Shown one piece after another: positions 1 to 8,456 of a DNA stretch of 64,000 bases (position 1 is the first letter of the stretch; each line of letters opens with the position of its first letter). The notes under the pieces are model-generated. The model saw nothing but the letters and a program-made list of their open reading frames with translations. It had not been told where the DNA came from and did no database searches. The translations under genes were made by a program, and so were the position numbers. This stretch comes from Mesobacillus jeotgali (GTDB lineage Bacteria > Bacillota > Bacilli > Bacillales > Cytobacillaceae). The DNA lies in the NCBI RefSeq assembly GCF_002874535.1, contig NZ_CP025025.1, forward strand, positions 915,526-979,525, in the 5' to 3' direction.

Positions 1-618
1 GGAGTCGCTTCTGTCGGATGCTCTGTGCTGTCCTATGAATATTTCAATTGTGATATGACCCAGGCAGCGCATGGCAGGGCACCTGCTGTGGCTACTGGAA
101 TCAAGCGTGTCCTGCCTGACAGATTTGTTTTTACCTACCAGGGTGATGGAGACCTTGCCTCGATTGGGATTGCCGAGGCTGTCCATGCCGCTGCAAGAGG
201 TGAAAACATTACGGTTATCTTTGTGAATAATGCGATTTATGGAATGACCGGAGGACAAATGGCGCCGACTACATTGGTTGGCCAGAAAACAGCTACAACG
301 CCTTTTGGAAGGAATGCCAGCATTCAGGGGCTGCCAATCCGTGTGAGTGAGATGCTTTCAACTCTTGATGGCACAGCTTACATTGAACGAGTTTCGACCC
401 ATGATGTTCCAAATATCATCAAGACAAAGAAGGCAATCCGGAAAGCGTTTGAAACACAAAAGCAAGGCAAAGGGTTCTCCATGGTCGAGGTCCTGTCCAG
501 TTGTCCGACGAACTGGGGTCTAGATCCAAATGAATCTCTCGATTGGATTAAAGACCACATGGTACCTGCCTATCCTCTTGGCGTGTATAAGGATGTACCA
601 AAGGAGGCTGATAGGTGA
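1..618 (+). CDS. 2-oxoacid:ferredoxin oxidoreductase, ThDP-binding (beta) subunit, 5' partial
   Basis: The frame is open from base 1, so the gene starts upstream and the GTG at 25 is internal. The visible 205 codons carry the thiamine-diphosphate/metal site typical of the beta subunit of ferredoxin-linked ketoacid oxidoreductases: [13 protein letters not shown], then GDGDLASIG, and about 25 residues later the NN pair in [13 protein letters not shown]. This family decarboxylates 2-oxoacids (ketoisovalerate, ketoglutarate or pyruvate types) oxidatively to acyl-CoA and reduces ferredoxin. Substrate choice cannot be read from this subunit. The stop overlaps the start of the gamma subunit (TGATG), so the two are translationally coupled; the alpha subunit should lie just upstream. 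Family assignment is firm, substrate type is open. Confidence 0.9.
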   Translation, partial: GVASVGCSVLSYEYFNCDMTQAAHGRAPAVATGIKRVLPDRFVFTYQGDGDLASIGIAEAVHAAARGENITVIFVNNAIYGMTGGQMAPTTLVGQKTATTPFGRNASIQGLPIRVSEMLSTLDGTAYIERVSTHDVPNIIKTKKAIRKAFETQKQGKGFSMVEVLSSCPTNWGLDPNESLDWIKDHMVPAYPLGVYKDVPKEADR

Positions 619-1163
619 TGGAGGAAATCTTGATAGCGGGGTTTGGAGGCCAGGGGGTCATGTCGATGGGCCAGTTGATCGCCTATGCCGGGATGAATGA
701 AGGGAAGTTTGTATCATGGCTGCCATCCTACGGACCAGAGCAACGCGGTGGTACCGCCAACTGTGCAGTCGTTGTCAGTGAAGAACAAGTAGGTTCACCA
801 CTTGTTTCAAGGCCTTCGACAGCGATTGTCCTTAATAACCCGTCATATGAAAAATTCGAACCGATGGTGAGGGCTGGTGGTCTACTAGTTGTTAATTCAT
901 CATTAATTTCAAAAGTATCGGAAAGAACCGATATAAAAATTTTAAATATCAAAGCTACCGACCAGGCAAACGAGCTCGGCAACCCGAAAGTCGCAAACAT
1001 GGTCCTGCTTGGGGCATTCCTTGAGGAAACAGGAATACTGTCCGATGAGTCTATTTTGGAAGCTTTGAAAAAAGTACTTTCTCCGGAAAAACACTCTTTA
1101 ATAGAAATCAATCGCCGGGCACTTGAACTCGGCCGGTCCGTGGCCAACATCGCGACAACGTAA
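618..1163 (+). CDS. 2-oxoacid:ferredoxin oxidoreductase, gamma subunit
   Basis: A 181-residue protein starting [18 protein letters not shown], the glycine-rich N-terminus of the gamma/catalytic-gamma subunit (POR_N/EKR-type fold), followed by SWLPSYGPEQRGGTANC, which is also typical. It is the partner of the preceding ThDP subunit and probably contacts CoA. The ATG at 618 overlaps the upstream stop and is preferred over the GTG at 615. The pair without a separate ferredoxin (delta) subunit visible here resembles ketoisovalerate/ketoglutarate enzymes whose remaining subunits lie upstream. It implies ferredoxin-based metabolism in this bacillus. Confidence 0.88.
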   Translation: MEEILIAGFGGQGVMSMGQLIAYAGMNEGKFVSWLPSYGPEQRGGTANCAVVVSEEQVGSPLVSRPSTAIVLNNPSYEKFEPMVRAGGLLVVNSSLISKVSERTDIKILNIKATDQANELGNPKVANMVLLGAFLEETGILSDESILEALKKVLSPEKHSLIEINRRALELGRSVANIATT

Positions 1164-1283
1164 GACAGAGTAGTAGCTGGGGGGTAAACAGAAACATTAG
1201 GTAAATCTGGCTACCAGCATTAGTACACCATAATAAATAACTTAACGAGAAGCAGTCCAAATGAAATCGGACTGCTTCTTGGT

Positions 1284-1476
1284 GTAATAACCGGAGATTT
1301 TCCGGTTAGACTTCAAAATAGAGCTGAGTTGGGGGTATATAAGCGGAGATTTTCCGGTTAAATAAAGAAAAATCACATAATTTACGTTTTTTGAGGGGTT
1401 AGTCGGAATCTCTCCGTCTATTTGAGCCATTTTTAGTGCTATTTCGTGAATAAGAGAAAATTATCCGCTTATTTTC
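1284..1476. repeat. array of four AT-rich imperfect palindromes (family R2); rest of the 1164-1583 gap has no gene
   Basis: Four related units lie at about 1287-1308, 1339-1363, 1399-1422 and 1448-1475, start to start 52, 60 and 49 bp. The consensus is an imperfect palindrome such as taagCGGAgatttTCCGgtta. The same motif forms another four-unit array at 59991-60179. The 420-base gap between the oxidoreductase and the HAD phosphatase contains nothing else that I can recognise. A short ORF on the minus strand here is only repeat sequence read in frame. Confidence 0.7.
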
Positions 1477-1583
1477 AGCACAACTTGATCCCCTTTTCTG
1501 GCTCCGGGCTTTTTTGAGCATTTTTGTTAGTCCATTGCTAAAGTTCATGCAAATACCAGTTTGTAGGACTCAAATAGGAACCC

Positions 1584-2108
1584 CTATCCCAGAAGCTCTA
1601 AAATGAATGGAACGGCTGCCCTGAGTGTAGGGGCCTGCTTATCAGCACTTGTTTCATCGGTTCCTATAAAGACAGTTTTGCAGCCTGCTTTTTTACCGGC
1701 TTCGATATCGCGCTCGTGATCCCCAACCATGACACTTCCTGTCAATTCAATATCGTGCCTGCTGGCAAGGTCAATCAGCATTCCGGCATTTGGTTTGCGA
1801 CATTCGCAGCCTGCCTTTGGTTTGTGAGGGCAATAGGCAACCTCCTTGATATGGCCGCCATGTTCCTTGATCATCTCTATCATGTGGTCGTGGATTTCTT
1901 GCAGCCGCTTTTCCTTCAGGAATCCAAGTCCGACTCCTCCCTGATTGGTGACTACAAAAATTTCATAGCCAGCCTTGCTCAAGTGTGCGACTGCTTCTGC
2001 TGCACCCTCAAGGAGATAAAGATCTTCAGGAGTGTTAACGAATTTTACACGGTCAGATAAAACTTCATTGAGAACCCCGTCCCTGTCCAAAAATATTGCT
2101 TTCCTCAT
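1584..2108 (-). CDS. HAD family phosphatase, D-glycero-manno-heptose 1,7-bisphosphatase (GmhB)-like
   Basis: A 174-residue HAD-IIIA phosphatase. The nucleophile motif is FLDRDG (D8, D10), followed by the TNQGG motif near residue 54 and the acidic loop VGDHERD near 129-134. A zinc-binding insert is visible as C93, H95, C101 and C103, characteristic of the GmhB/histidinol-phosphatase subgroup. The start ATG overlaps the stop of the upstream glycosylase gene by four bases (ATGA), so the two are co-transcribed and coupled. In Bacillaceae outside heptose pathways the true substrate is uncertain, so no gene symbol is assigned. Confidence 0.85.
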   Translation of the reverse strand: MRKAIFLDRDGVLNEVLSDRVKFVNTPEDLYLLEGAAEAVAHLSKAGYEIFVVTNQGGVGLGFLKEKRLQEIHDHMIEMIKEHGGHIKEVAYCPHKPKAGCECRKPNAGMLIDLASRHDIELTGSVMVGDHERDIEAGKKAGCKTVFIGTDETSADKQAPTLRAAVPFILELLG

Positions 2109-2764
2109 TTTGTTCCTCCGTTTTTACTAACATCTTTTACTATTATTATTTTCTCGGCATTCTGATGTCGAGATACATAGCGATTGCCGGTGATCCAATA
2201 ACGCCAAGGATAGTCTCTTGCTTCTCCCGAATTGTCGATGCCTATTCTCTTGCCTGAAGAAATGCTCTCAGGTACAAATCCTTGCGAGATGAACAGCGGC
2301 TTCTCTGTTAAGGGATGCCCGTAATCGGATGTATTTATGCCCATTGCTTTCGTTAGCTTTCCAGGTCCATTGGTGAGATTGGCTGACTCGGGCATACCCC
2401 TGCGCTTAACCATTAGGTCGATTCCTTCAACAGGTTCGATGGCCCTGATCAAAACTGCCTCTGGATTGCCTTCTTCCCCACTGACAACATTGAATAGTGT
2501 GTGGGTATGCATAACATAAGTATAGGCTAAACCAGCTTCATGGAACATGATCTCTGTCCTTTTCGTCCTGCGATTATTATAGCTGTGTGCCGCTTTGTCC
2601 ATCGGACCGACATAGGCTTCTGTCTCCACAATTATTCCCGCGGCAGTTCCTTCTTCAGTTTCTTTCACTAAAGTGCATCCCAGGAGCGATACCGCCAAAT
2701 CCAGGGTAGGCTGCTGATAGAAATTCTTGTCAAGTGCATGGAAAATACCCCGTTCTTCTGCCAT
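2105..2764 (-). CDS. 3-methyladenine DNA glycosylase (AAG/MPG family)
   Basis: A 219-residue protein of the alkyladenine glycosylase family that excises alkylated purines in base excision repair. Recognisable elements are LAVSLLGCTLV, the catalytic-glutamate block IVETEAYVGPMDKAAHSY, and the LTNGPGKLTKAMGI stretch of the DNA-binding fold. The start at 2764 is chosen because AGGAGG lies just upstream of the ATG giving MAEERG. An in-frame extension to 2818 exists but has no ribosome site. It is the first gene of a two-gene unit with the HAD phosphatase. Confidence 0.9.
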   Translation of the reverse strand: MAEERGIFHALDKNFYQQPTLDLAVSLLGCTLVKETEEGTAAGIIVETEAYVGPMDKAAHSYNNRRTKRTEIMFHEAGLAYTYVMHTHTLFNVVSGEEGNPEAVLIRAIEPVEGIDLMVKRRGMPESANLTNGPGKLTKAMGINTSDYGHPLTEKPLFISQGFVPESISSGKRIGIDNSGEARDYPWRYWITGNRYVSRHQNAEKIIIVKDVSKNGGTK

Positions 2765-2931
2765 ATAACCTCCTGATAACTCTTTTTTATCTTTATACCC
2801 TGCAGTTGAAAGAGTCATCCATCATTTTTGCCCAAAATTCTAGTGAAAAAAATAGCGGATAGACCAAAGATAGTTTATAGTATTTTTAAAGGTCTGACAG
2901 TTTTAATTTCCATTAGGGGAGTATCAATTAT

Positions 2932-3963
2932 ATGTGGAAAAAATGGGTATGGATTGCGGTGATTGCTGCAATTATTTTTTTCCTTGTTCCATATAGCCTT
3001 CCGCTCATTTTTGCTGTGTTAACAGCAGTCATGCTCGAAGGAATGGTTCAATGGATTATGAAAAAATTTTCATTCAAGCGTCTTCAGGCTGTGATCGGAG
3101 TATTTATCAGCTATGTGCTCCTGTTAGGTGTTATTGGATATAACCTGGTTTCAATTATCGCCCATCAAGCGGTATCTTTATCCGAGCGAACTCCTACATT
3201 CGTAAGGGACATTTATAGAACAGCGATTCTTCCTTTGATGGGCAAGTGGGAATTTTACTCAAAAAACTTCCCGGGAGAAGTCATTGACCAGATTGAAGCG
3301 ACGATTGAAAAAAATATAAACACGCTTGATTCGTTCCTGCAGCAATTCATTGCTGGCATAATCAATCTGCTCACGGCAATACCAGGGTTCATGATTGAGT
3401 TTCTTGTTTATCTTATTGCGTTATTTTTGTTCAGTCTTGAGCTGCCTAATCTTAAAAGGAAGCTGGAATCCCATTTGAAGGAGCAAACTCGGCAGAAGGT
3501 CTTCCTGGTTGGAAGCCAGTTGAATAAGGCAGGGATAGGTTTTTTAAAGGCGCAGGTTATCCTGAGTATGGTCACCTTCATTATGGCGATGGGAGGATTG
3601 AGCATACTAGGGGTTAAATATACGGGACTGCTGTCATTGTTGATTGTCATTGTCGATATCCTGCCGATTCTCGGAACCGGATCGGTCCTTGTTCCCTGGG
3701 CTGTTATTGCGATTTTGCAGGATAATCATTTTCTGGGAATTGGATTAATCATTTTGTTTCTGGTCATCACTGTTGTCCGCAGGGTGATCGAGCCAAAGAT
3801 ATATTCATCAAACCTTGGCATTTCTCCGCTTGCCTCCTTGATCAGCATGTATATTGGACTCAAACTGCTCGGGCTTTCCGGGATTTTTATCGGTCCGATT
3901 TTCGTGATTATCTACGACACTTTAAGAAAAGCAAATGTAATTCGGCTGAATTTCAAGATTTGA
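2932..3963 (+). CDS. AI-2E family transporter, YtvI-like sporulation membrane protein
   Basis: A 343-residue polytopic membrane protein with about eight hydrophobic segments: two near the N-terminus, a long soluble loop about residues 85-140, then six toward the C-terminus. The end pattern PKIYSSNLGISPLASL...IGLKLLGLSGIFIGPI is diagnostic of the AI-2E transporter (UPF0118) family. Length and organisation match YtvI, which in B. subtilis is a sporulation-associated integral membrane protein. A GGGGAG site precedes the ATG. The transported substrate is unknown, and the sporulation link is inferred from family and from neighbouring sspH. Confidence 0.75.
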   Translation: MWKKWVWIAVIAAIIFFLVPYSLPLIFAVLTAVMLEGMVQWIMKKFSFKRLQAVIGVFISYVLLLGVIGYNLVSIIAHQAVSLSERTPTFVRDIYRTAILPLMGKWEFYSKNFPGEVIDQIEATIEKNINTLDSFLQQFIAGIINLLTAIPGFMIEFLVYLIALFLFSLELPNLKRKLESHLKEQTRQKVFLVGSQLNKAGIGFLKAQVILSMVTFIMAMGGLSILGVKYTGLLSLLIVIVDILPILGTGSVLVPWAVIAILQDNHFLGIGLIILFLVITVVRRVIEPKIYSSNLGISPLASLISMYIGLKLLGLSGIFIGPIFVIIYDTLRKANVIRLNFKI

Positions 3964-4042
3964 ATTTTAGCTCGTTTTTTTTGGATAGCAGAACATGATT
4001 AAGCATAAATTATGTTTGTTACCAAGAAGGAGGAACGCAGGA

Positions 4043-4222
4043 ATGAATATAGGCCGCGCAAAAGAAATTGTTGAGTCAGCAGATATGATTAATGTAACTT
4101 ATGATGGGACGCCGATCATCATCCAGCATGTTGACGAAAAGACCAAAATGGCAAGAATTTATTCAAAGTCAGAACCGGATGTTGAAAGAGATGTACCAGT
4201 CTTGAATTTAATAGAGGAATAG
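4043..4222 (+). CDS. sspH: H-type small acid-soluble spore protein
   Basis: A 59-residue protein, MNIGRAKEIVESADMINV, with YDGTPIIIQHVDEKT and a C-terminal ...VPVLNLIEE. It matches the minor spore protein SspH family in sequence and size (usually about 59 residues), made in the forespore and packed in the spore core. The start at 4043 follows GGAGG by nine bases. The longer frame from 3995 has no ribosome site. A second paralogue lies at 22520. The gene ends in a hairpin shared with the convergent kinase gene. Confidence 0.92.
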   Translation: MNIGRAKEIVESADMINVTYDGTPIIIQHVDEKTKMARIYSKSEPDVERDVPVLNLIEE

Positions 4223-4253
4223 AAAAACGGGAGAATCTACGTCTCCCGTTTTT
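4223..4253. terminator. bidirectional intrinsic terminator between sspH and the KinB-like kinase
   Basis: A 12-bp perfect stem (AAAAACGGGAGA / TCTCCCGTTTTT) with a 7-nt loop, A-rich on the left and T-rich on the right, works in both directions. Its loop and right arm overlap the last codons and stop of the minus-strand kinase. Confidence 0.85.
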
Positions 4254-5511
4254 CCATGTTATAAAGCGGTAATGTGATCTTGAATTGGGTGCCTTCGTTA
4301 AGTTTGCTTTTAACGCTTAACGAACCGCCCATTTCATGGATAATCTTATTAACGACCATCATGCCCAGCCCAGTGCCTTTTTCTGCCTTGGTTGAAAAGT
4401 AAGGTTCCCCGATTTTCGCTAATTGCTGTGGAGACATTCCGCATCCTGTATCTTTGATCGTGATGGATACATGGTTATTGGCCATCTCGCGACAGCTGAT
4501 CACCAGGTCACCGCCGTTTGGCATAGCCTCAATGCCGTTTTTGATGATATTGAGTATACATTGATGGAATTTGGCGGCTTCACCGGCGACATTCATTCCC
4601 GCCATCAAATCCCTTTTTATATTTACCGAAAAATGATTCGCATAAGGAAGGATGAGCTCAAGTGCTTTCTCGATTTCTTCTTTTACACAGATGGATGAAT
4701 CCAGTTCCGATTGAGGTTTGGCGAAATTAAGGTAATCTTTAATGATCGTTTCTGCACGATCGAGCTCGTCAATTGCAGTATTCAAATAATAGAGCCTCTT
4801 TTTTTCCTCAATCGTAGGATCCTTAAGCATTTGCAGGAACCCGCGTGTGACCGTAAGCGGGTTACGAACCTCATGACTGACACTCGCCGCCAACTGAGAA
4901 ACAACCTCAATCTTATCGGACTTGATGACAGCATTATGTAAAAGCTGGTTCTGCCTCATGATTTCAATATAATAAGTCACAATGAAAATTCCGGCAGAAA
5001 GGGCCAGGCCGTATAAGAGCATGAATTGTAAATTAGACAAGTCGTCAAAAACCGCCGCCTTCATCAGGAAAATGAGGACGGTATAAGATAAAGCGACCGC
5101 CACGACAGTATATAGTTTCCTGGATAGAGGGAATGCCCTGAACTTACTGGATAGATAAACAATTAAAACAGTGATGGTGAGCATGTTGAAAAAGTTAATC
5201 CATACCCCATTGCCACCAAAAGGAATTCTTGCTGCTACAACAGTGATGAAAAGCATGATGCTGACAACAGGACCGCCGTACAAGCCCCCGACGACAACGG
5301 GGATCAATCGGAGGTCGAAGATGAAATCAGAACTGCCAATCACCGTAAAAGACATACAGAACAGAATTTGAATTCCGCCCAGAATAATAATGAAGATTTT
5401 GGCGTATTTGCTATATAAATTCGCAAATTTGTTTACGATAATGTATTGGAACACGAATGTAGAAAACAGGATGAAGATTAGATTCAATACAAGAACAGTT
5501 AATTGGTTCAT
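4237..5511 (-). CDS. membrane sensor histidine kinase, KinB-like (5TM-LYT type sensor)
   Basis: A 424-residue kinase. The N-terminal half has about six membrane segments in the arrangement of the 5TM receptor of the LytS/YhcK family (IPVVVGGLYGGPVVSIML). The C-terminal half has HisKA with H213 in SVSHEVRNPLTV, an N-box NIIKNGIEAMPNG, and ATP-lid motifs DTGCGM and GTGLGM. Size and layout match KinB, one of the kinases feeding the Spo0F/Spo0A phosphorelay; no response regulator is adjacent, as expected for phosphorelay kinases. The start at 5511 was chosen because a GGGGA site and the first membrane segment follow; the frame is open another 43 codons upstream without a good site. Confidence 0.82.
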   Translation of the reverse strand: MNQLTVLVLNLIFILFSTFVFQYIIVNKFANLYSKYAKIFIIILGGIQILFCMSFTVIGSSDFIFDLRLIPVVVGGLYGGPVVSIMLFITVVAARIPFGGNGVWINFFNMLTITVLIVYLSSKFRAFPLSRKLYTVVAVALSYTVLIFLMKAAVFDDLSNLQFMLLYGLALSAGIFIVTYYIEIMRQNQLLHNAVIKSDKIEVVSQLAASVSHEVRNPLTVTRGFLQMLKDPTIEEKKRLYYLNTAIDELDRAETIIKDYLNFAKPQSELDSSICVKEEIEKALELILPYANHFSVNIKRDLMAGMNVAGEAAKFHQCILNIIKNGIEAMPNGGDLVISCREMANNHVSITIKDTGCGMSPQQLAKIGEPYFSTKAEKGTGLGMMVVNKIIHEMGGSLSVKSKLNEGTQFKITLPLYNMEKRET

Positions 5512-5792
5512 AGTCTTAATCCCCAGTCGACAAGGAGCACCCTGCTCCATTAAAGAATAGTTTCGCTTTAGAGACAAATTATTCAAATATATTACTTTTA
5601 CTTTAACACAAAATATGCCTGTCGTTTCTATTTTTTGCATTTTTCGACTATTGTTTTTACATGGGGAAAAGAGGATGGAAGTTAAGAAAGTTTTAATACC
5701 ATACAGGATAATGATTTATAATCATCTATGTGCTAGATTATAATTAATATAAATTATACGTTGCTTCGCAATTTAGTATTGAGGTGTAAAAG

Positions 5793-7409
5793 TTGGCGAT
5801 TGAAAAATACCAGAAACTCCTGTTCGAAAAAATAAAGGTACAAATGTCTCGATGGTTTGACTTGAACAATTCAGAAGTAATCAAAAACGAAGATGTTTAT
5901 AGTTTTTTGCACTCTTTGAAAGGTACAGCAGGTACAATCCAGTTAGGCGGATTATTTCATCTGGCATCAAGACTTTTTGATCAGCTTGAATTGAAAGGTA
6001 AGGAACAATGGAAGAAGTGCGAACTGAGGGAATTCCTGTTCGAACTAATCAGTCTGAGTTATCAGTACGAACATTTCAAAGAAACAGACTTGAAAAAAGT
6101 GGAACCATCTGAAAGTGATCTCCCTCTGGTACAAATGATTGGTGACGATGTCTCGATGCTGATTCTAATGAAGGAAGCCATGGAAGAAAAAGGCTGGATG
6201 GTGATGACGAGTACTGATCCGGAGAAAGCAGTTTCTCTTTACTATGATCTTCAGCCGGATTGTCTGGTCATTGACACAGATTTTACTAAAGAAAACGGCT
6301 TTCAGCTATTAGAGACCATTCAACAGCACAACCATAAGCAATTTGTTCCCAAAGTGATACTCAGCACTGAAAATAATCGTCAAACAAGAATCAGGGCATA
6401 TGAAATGGGAGCTGATGATTTCATTGGCAAGCCGGTCGATATGGAAGAATTCGTCGTCAGAATCAAAAGGCAATTGCAGAGAAAACAAACTTTTGATGAA
6501 TCCGTCCTGATTGATGAACTGACGAAGGTTTATAATAGAAGGCTTTTATATGATTTGCTTGATCGTTACTTGAAAGAAATGGAACGGACAAACAGTGTAT
6601 TCTCACTCGCCCTCCTTGATCTTGATTATTTTAAGGATATTAATGACTCATATGGTCATCTTACCGGTGATAAAGTACTTGTAGCTTTTGCTGACTTTTT
6701 GAAAAGGAACCTGAGGGGCAGCGATATAGTCTTCCGTTATGGAGGAGAAGAATTTGTCATCCTGCTTCCAAGGACAAATAGTGAAGAAACAATCGACGTA
6801 ATCAATCGGATATTGGAGCAATTTAAGGCAATTGAATTCAACGAACAGGGCAGGAGCTTTAAGGTAAGTTTTTCAGCAGGGGTCTATATGGTAAGCAACC
6901 CCGTGGAGGGAAGCCAGGATATCCTGAAAATGGCCGACCACGCACTTTACGAAGCAAAGGCAAAAGGAAGGTCAAGAGTCCAGGGGGCCAATGTAGCGGA
7001 ACATTCTGCAAACAACATCCTCAATGTATCTGTCATTGATGATGATGCGATTATCCGTACTCTTCTGGTCAGGGTCCTTCAGAATATCGATACAGAAAAA
7101 GTGGAATTGAATGTTCAATCTTTCGAAAATGGGGAGAAATTCTTTGAATCGGGGCGTCTTACCGAGAAGGGAAAGCATTTTCTCATTCTGGATGGTGTCA
7201 TGCCTGTCATGGATGGAATCGAAGTCCTGGATAAAGTTAAGAGCATCCCTCGATCAAGCACGATCCATGTCCTGATGCTCACCGGCAGAAAGTCAGAATA
7301 TGATATTGCGCGAGCATTGAAGCTTGGCGCAGATGATTATGTGACAAAGCCATTCAGCATTACTGAGCTTCAGGCAAGAATTCAAAGGCTGATCAAAAGG
7401 ATGTTTTAA
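5793..7409 (+). CDS. HPt-REC-GGDEF-REC signalling protein, putative diguanylate cyclase
   Basis: The 538-residue protein has four modules in order. An HPt-like domain carries H40 in FLHSLKGTAG. A first receiver (about 108-225) keeps the phospho-acceptor region CLVIDTDF and the K of IGKPVD. A GGDEF domain (about 240-395) has GGEEF at 317-321 and an intact inhibitory RxxD (RGSD) exactly five residues before it. A second receiver (about 408-535) has DDD, LILDGVMP and TKPFS. This predicts a diguanylate cyclase switched by phosphotransfer. TTG at 5793 follows GAGGTG. It opens a six-gene operon: the next gene starts one base after its stop. Likely input is the kinase at the operon end. Confidence 0.85.
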   Translation: MAIEKYQKLLFEKIKVQMSRWFDLNNSEVIKNEDVYSFLHSLKGTAGTIQLGGLFHLASRLFDQLELKGKEQWKKCELREFLFELISLSYQYEHFKETDLKKVEPSESDLPLVQMIGDDVSMLILMKEAMEEKGWMVMTSTDPEKAVSLYYDLQPDCLVIDTDFTKENGFQLLETIQQHNHKQFVPKVILSTENNRQTRIRAYEMGADDFIGKPVDMEEFVVRIKRQLQRKQTFDESVLIDELTKVYNRRLLYDLLDRYLKEMERTNSVFSLALLDLDYFKDINDSYGHLTGDKVLVAFADFLKRNLRGSDIVFRYGGEEFVILLPRTNSEETIDVINRILEQFKAIEFNEQGRSFKVSFSAGVYMVSNPVEGSQDILKMADHALYEAKAKGRSRVQGANVAEHSANNILNVSVIDDDAIIRTLLVRVLQNIDTEKVELNVQSFENGEKFFESGRLTEKGKHFLILDGVMPVMDGIEVLDKVKSIPRSSTIHVLMLTGRKSEYDIARALKLGADDYVTKPFSITELQARIQRLIKRMF

Positions 7410-8456
7410 ATGATAACAGATGATATCAAGTTTTTATTGACGGTCTTTGAGTGGCTGATGGGCATTCTTATAATTTTGCTTATCTATCTGATTATCAGGA
7501 AGGCCATGGAAAATCGCATTCGAAAAATAGTGGAGCAACATAAAATCCAGATGAATGATAAGGTCCTTCATTCCATCCTTACCGGGGATTTCCTCCGGTC
7601 TATACAGGCAGATACGAAAGCGAAAAAGCTGGCAATGGAAGAGCTGATAAGCAAGTATTCGGACGTCCTCGAAGGAGCCGAAGAAAAGAAGAACCTGAAC
7701 TTGCTGGCAGAAAGCAGACTTAGCGGATATTATCGAAAGGCTTTATCCAATTACAGGTGGAGCACCAGAATGAATGCCCTTTTTCACATTGAAGCCTTCC
7801 AGATGGAAAGTTTGAAGGAAGATATTCAGCTTTTGCTGAAGCGAAGCAGAATATCTAAAATTGAAATAATAAAAGGCTTATCCTTTCTGGCACAAATCCA
7901 GCATAAGGGGATATTTGAGTTCGTTACAGAAGAATACAAAGACCTATCGTACCTGGAATACAGAAATATCCTATCCAGGCTTGATGAAAAAAACTTGGAG
8001 CAATTCATGCTTGGATATCATTCCTGTCAGCTTCAGTTAAAATTAGCAATCATTGATCTAGTTGGTTTGAAAAAAGATCTGGCATACTTGAACTTTGTAG
8101 AATCAAAATTCGCCAATAGCAATGGCGAGGAGCGGGTTCGGGCCTTAAAAGCCCTTGCGGCAATCGGCCACACAAGCAGTGTTGAAAATTTCCTTCCTTT
8201 ATTGAGTTCGCCGAATTGGGAAGAACGAATGCTTGCTGCCAGATTGGCTGGGGAAATGAAATGCGATCAAGCCATTCCCGGCCTGGTCATGCTTCTTCAA
8301 GATCCATCATGGTGGGTCCGCTCACAGGCAGGTCAGTCGATTACCCTTTTTCCTGGAGGCAAAAAGATCCTTCAGGAGGTCATTGAAACAAGCAGCGATT
8401 CCTTTGCGAAAGACATGGCATGGGAATGGATTAACAAAGGAGTCTATCAGTCATGA
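7410..8456 (+). CDS. membrane-anchored HEAT-repeat protein
   Basis: A 348-residue protein with one N-terminal membrane helix (about residues 9-28, FEWLMGILIILLIYLIIRK) and a soluble alpha-helical remainder. The last 110 residues show PBS-lyase-type HEAT repeats: RVRALKALAAIGHTSSVENF, then WEERMLAARLAGEM, then WVRSQAGQSI. HEAT arrays are protein-protein scaffolds, so an adaptor between the regulator and the glycosyltransferase is a reasonable inference. ATG follows the preceding TAA directly, and the last four bases overlap the glycosyltransferase gene, so all three are coupled. No enzymatic motif is seen. Confidence 0.75.
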   Translation: MITDDIKFLLTVFEWLMGILIILLIYLIIRKAMENRIRKIVEQHKIQMNDKVLHSILTGDFLRSIQADTKAKKLAMEELISKYSDVLEGAEEKKNLNLLAESRLSGYYRKALSNYRWSTRMNALFHIEAFQMESLKEDIQLLLKRSRISKIEIIKGLSFLAQIQHKGIFEFVTEEYKDLSYLEYRNILSRLDEKNLEQFMLGYHSCQLQLKLAIIDLVGLKKDLAYLNFVESKFANSNGEERVRALKALAAIGHTSSVENFLPLLSSPNWEERMLAARLAGEMKCDQAIPGLVMLLQDPSWWVRSQAGQSITLFPGGKKILQEVIETSSDSFAKDMAWEWINKGVYQS

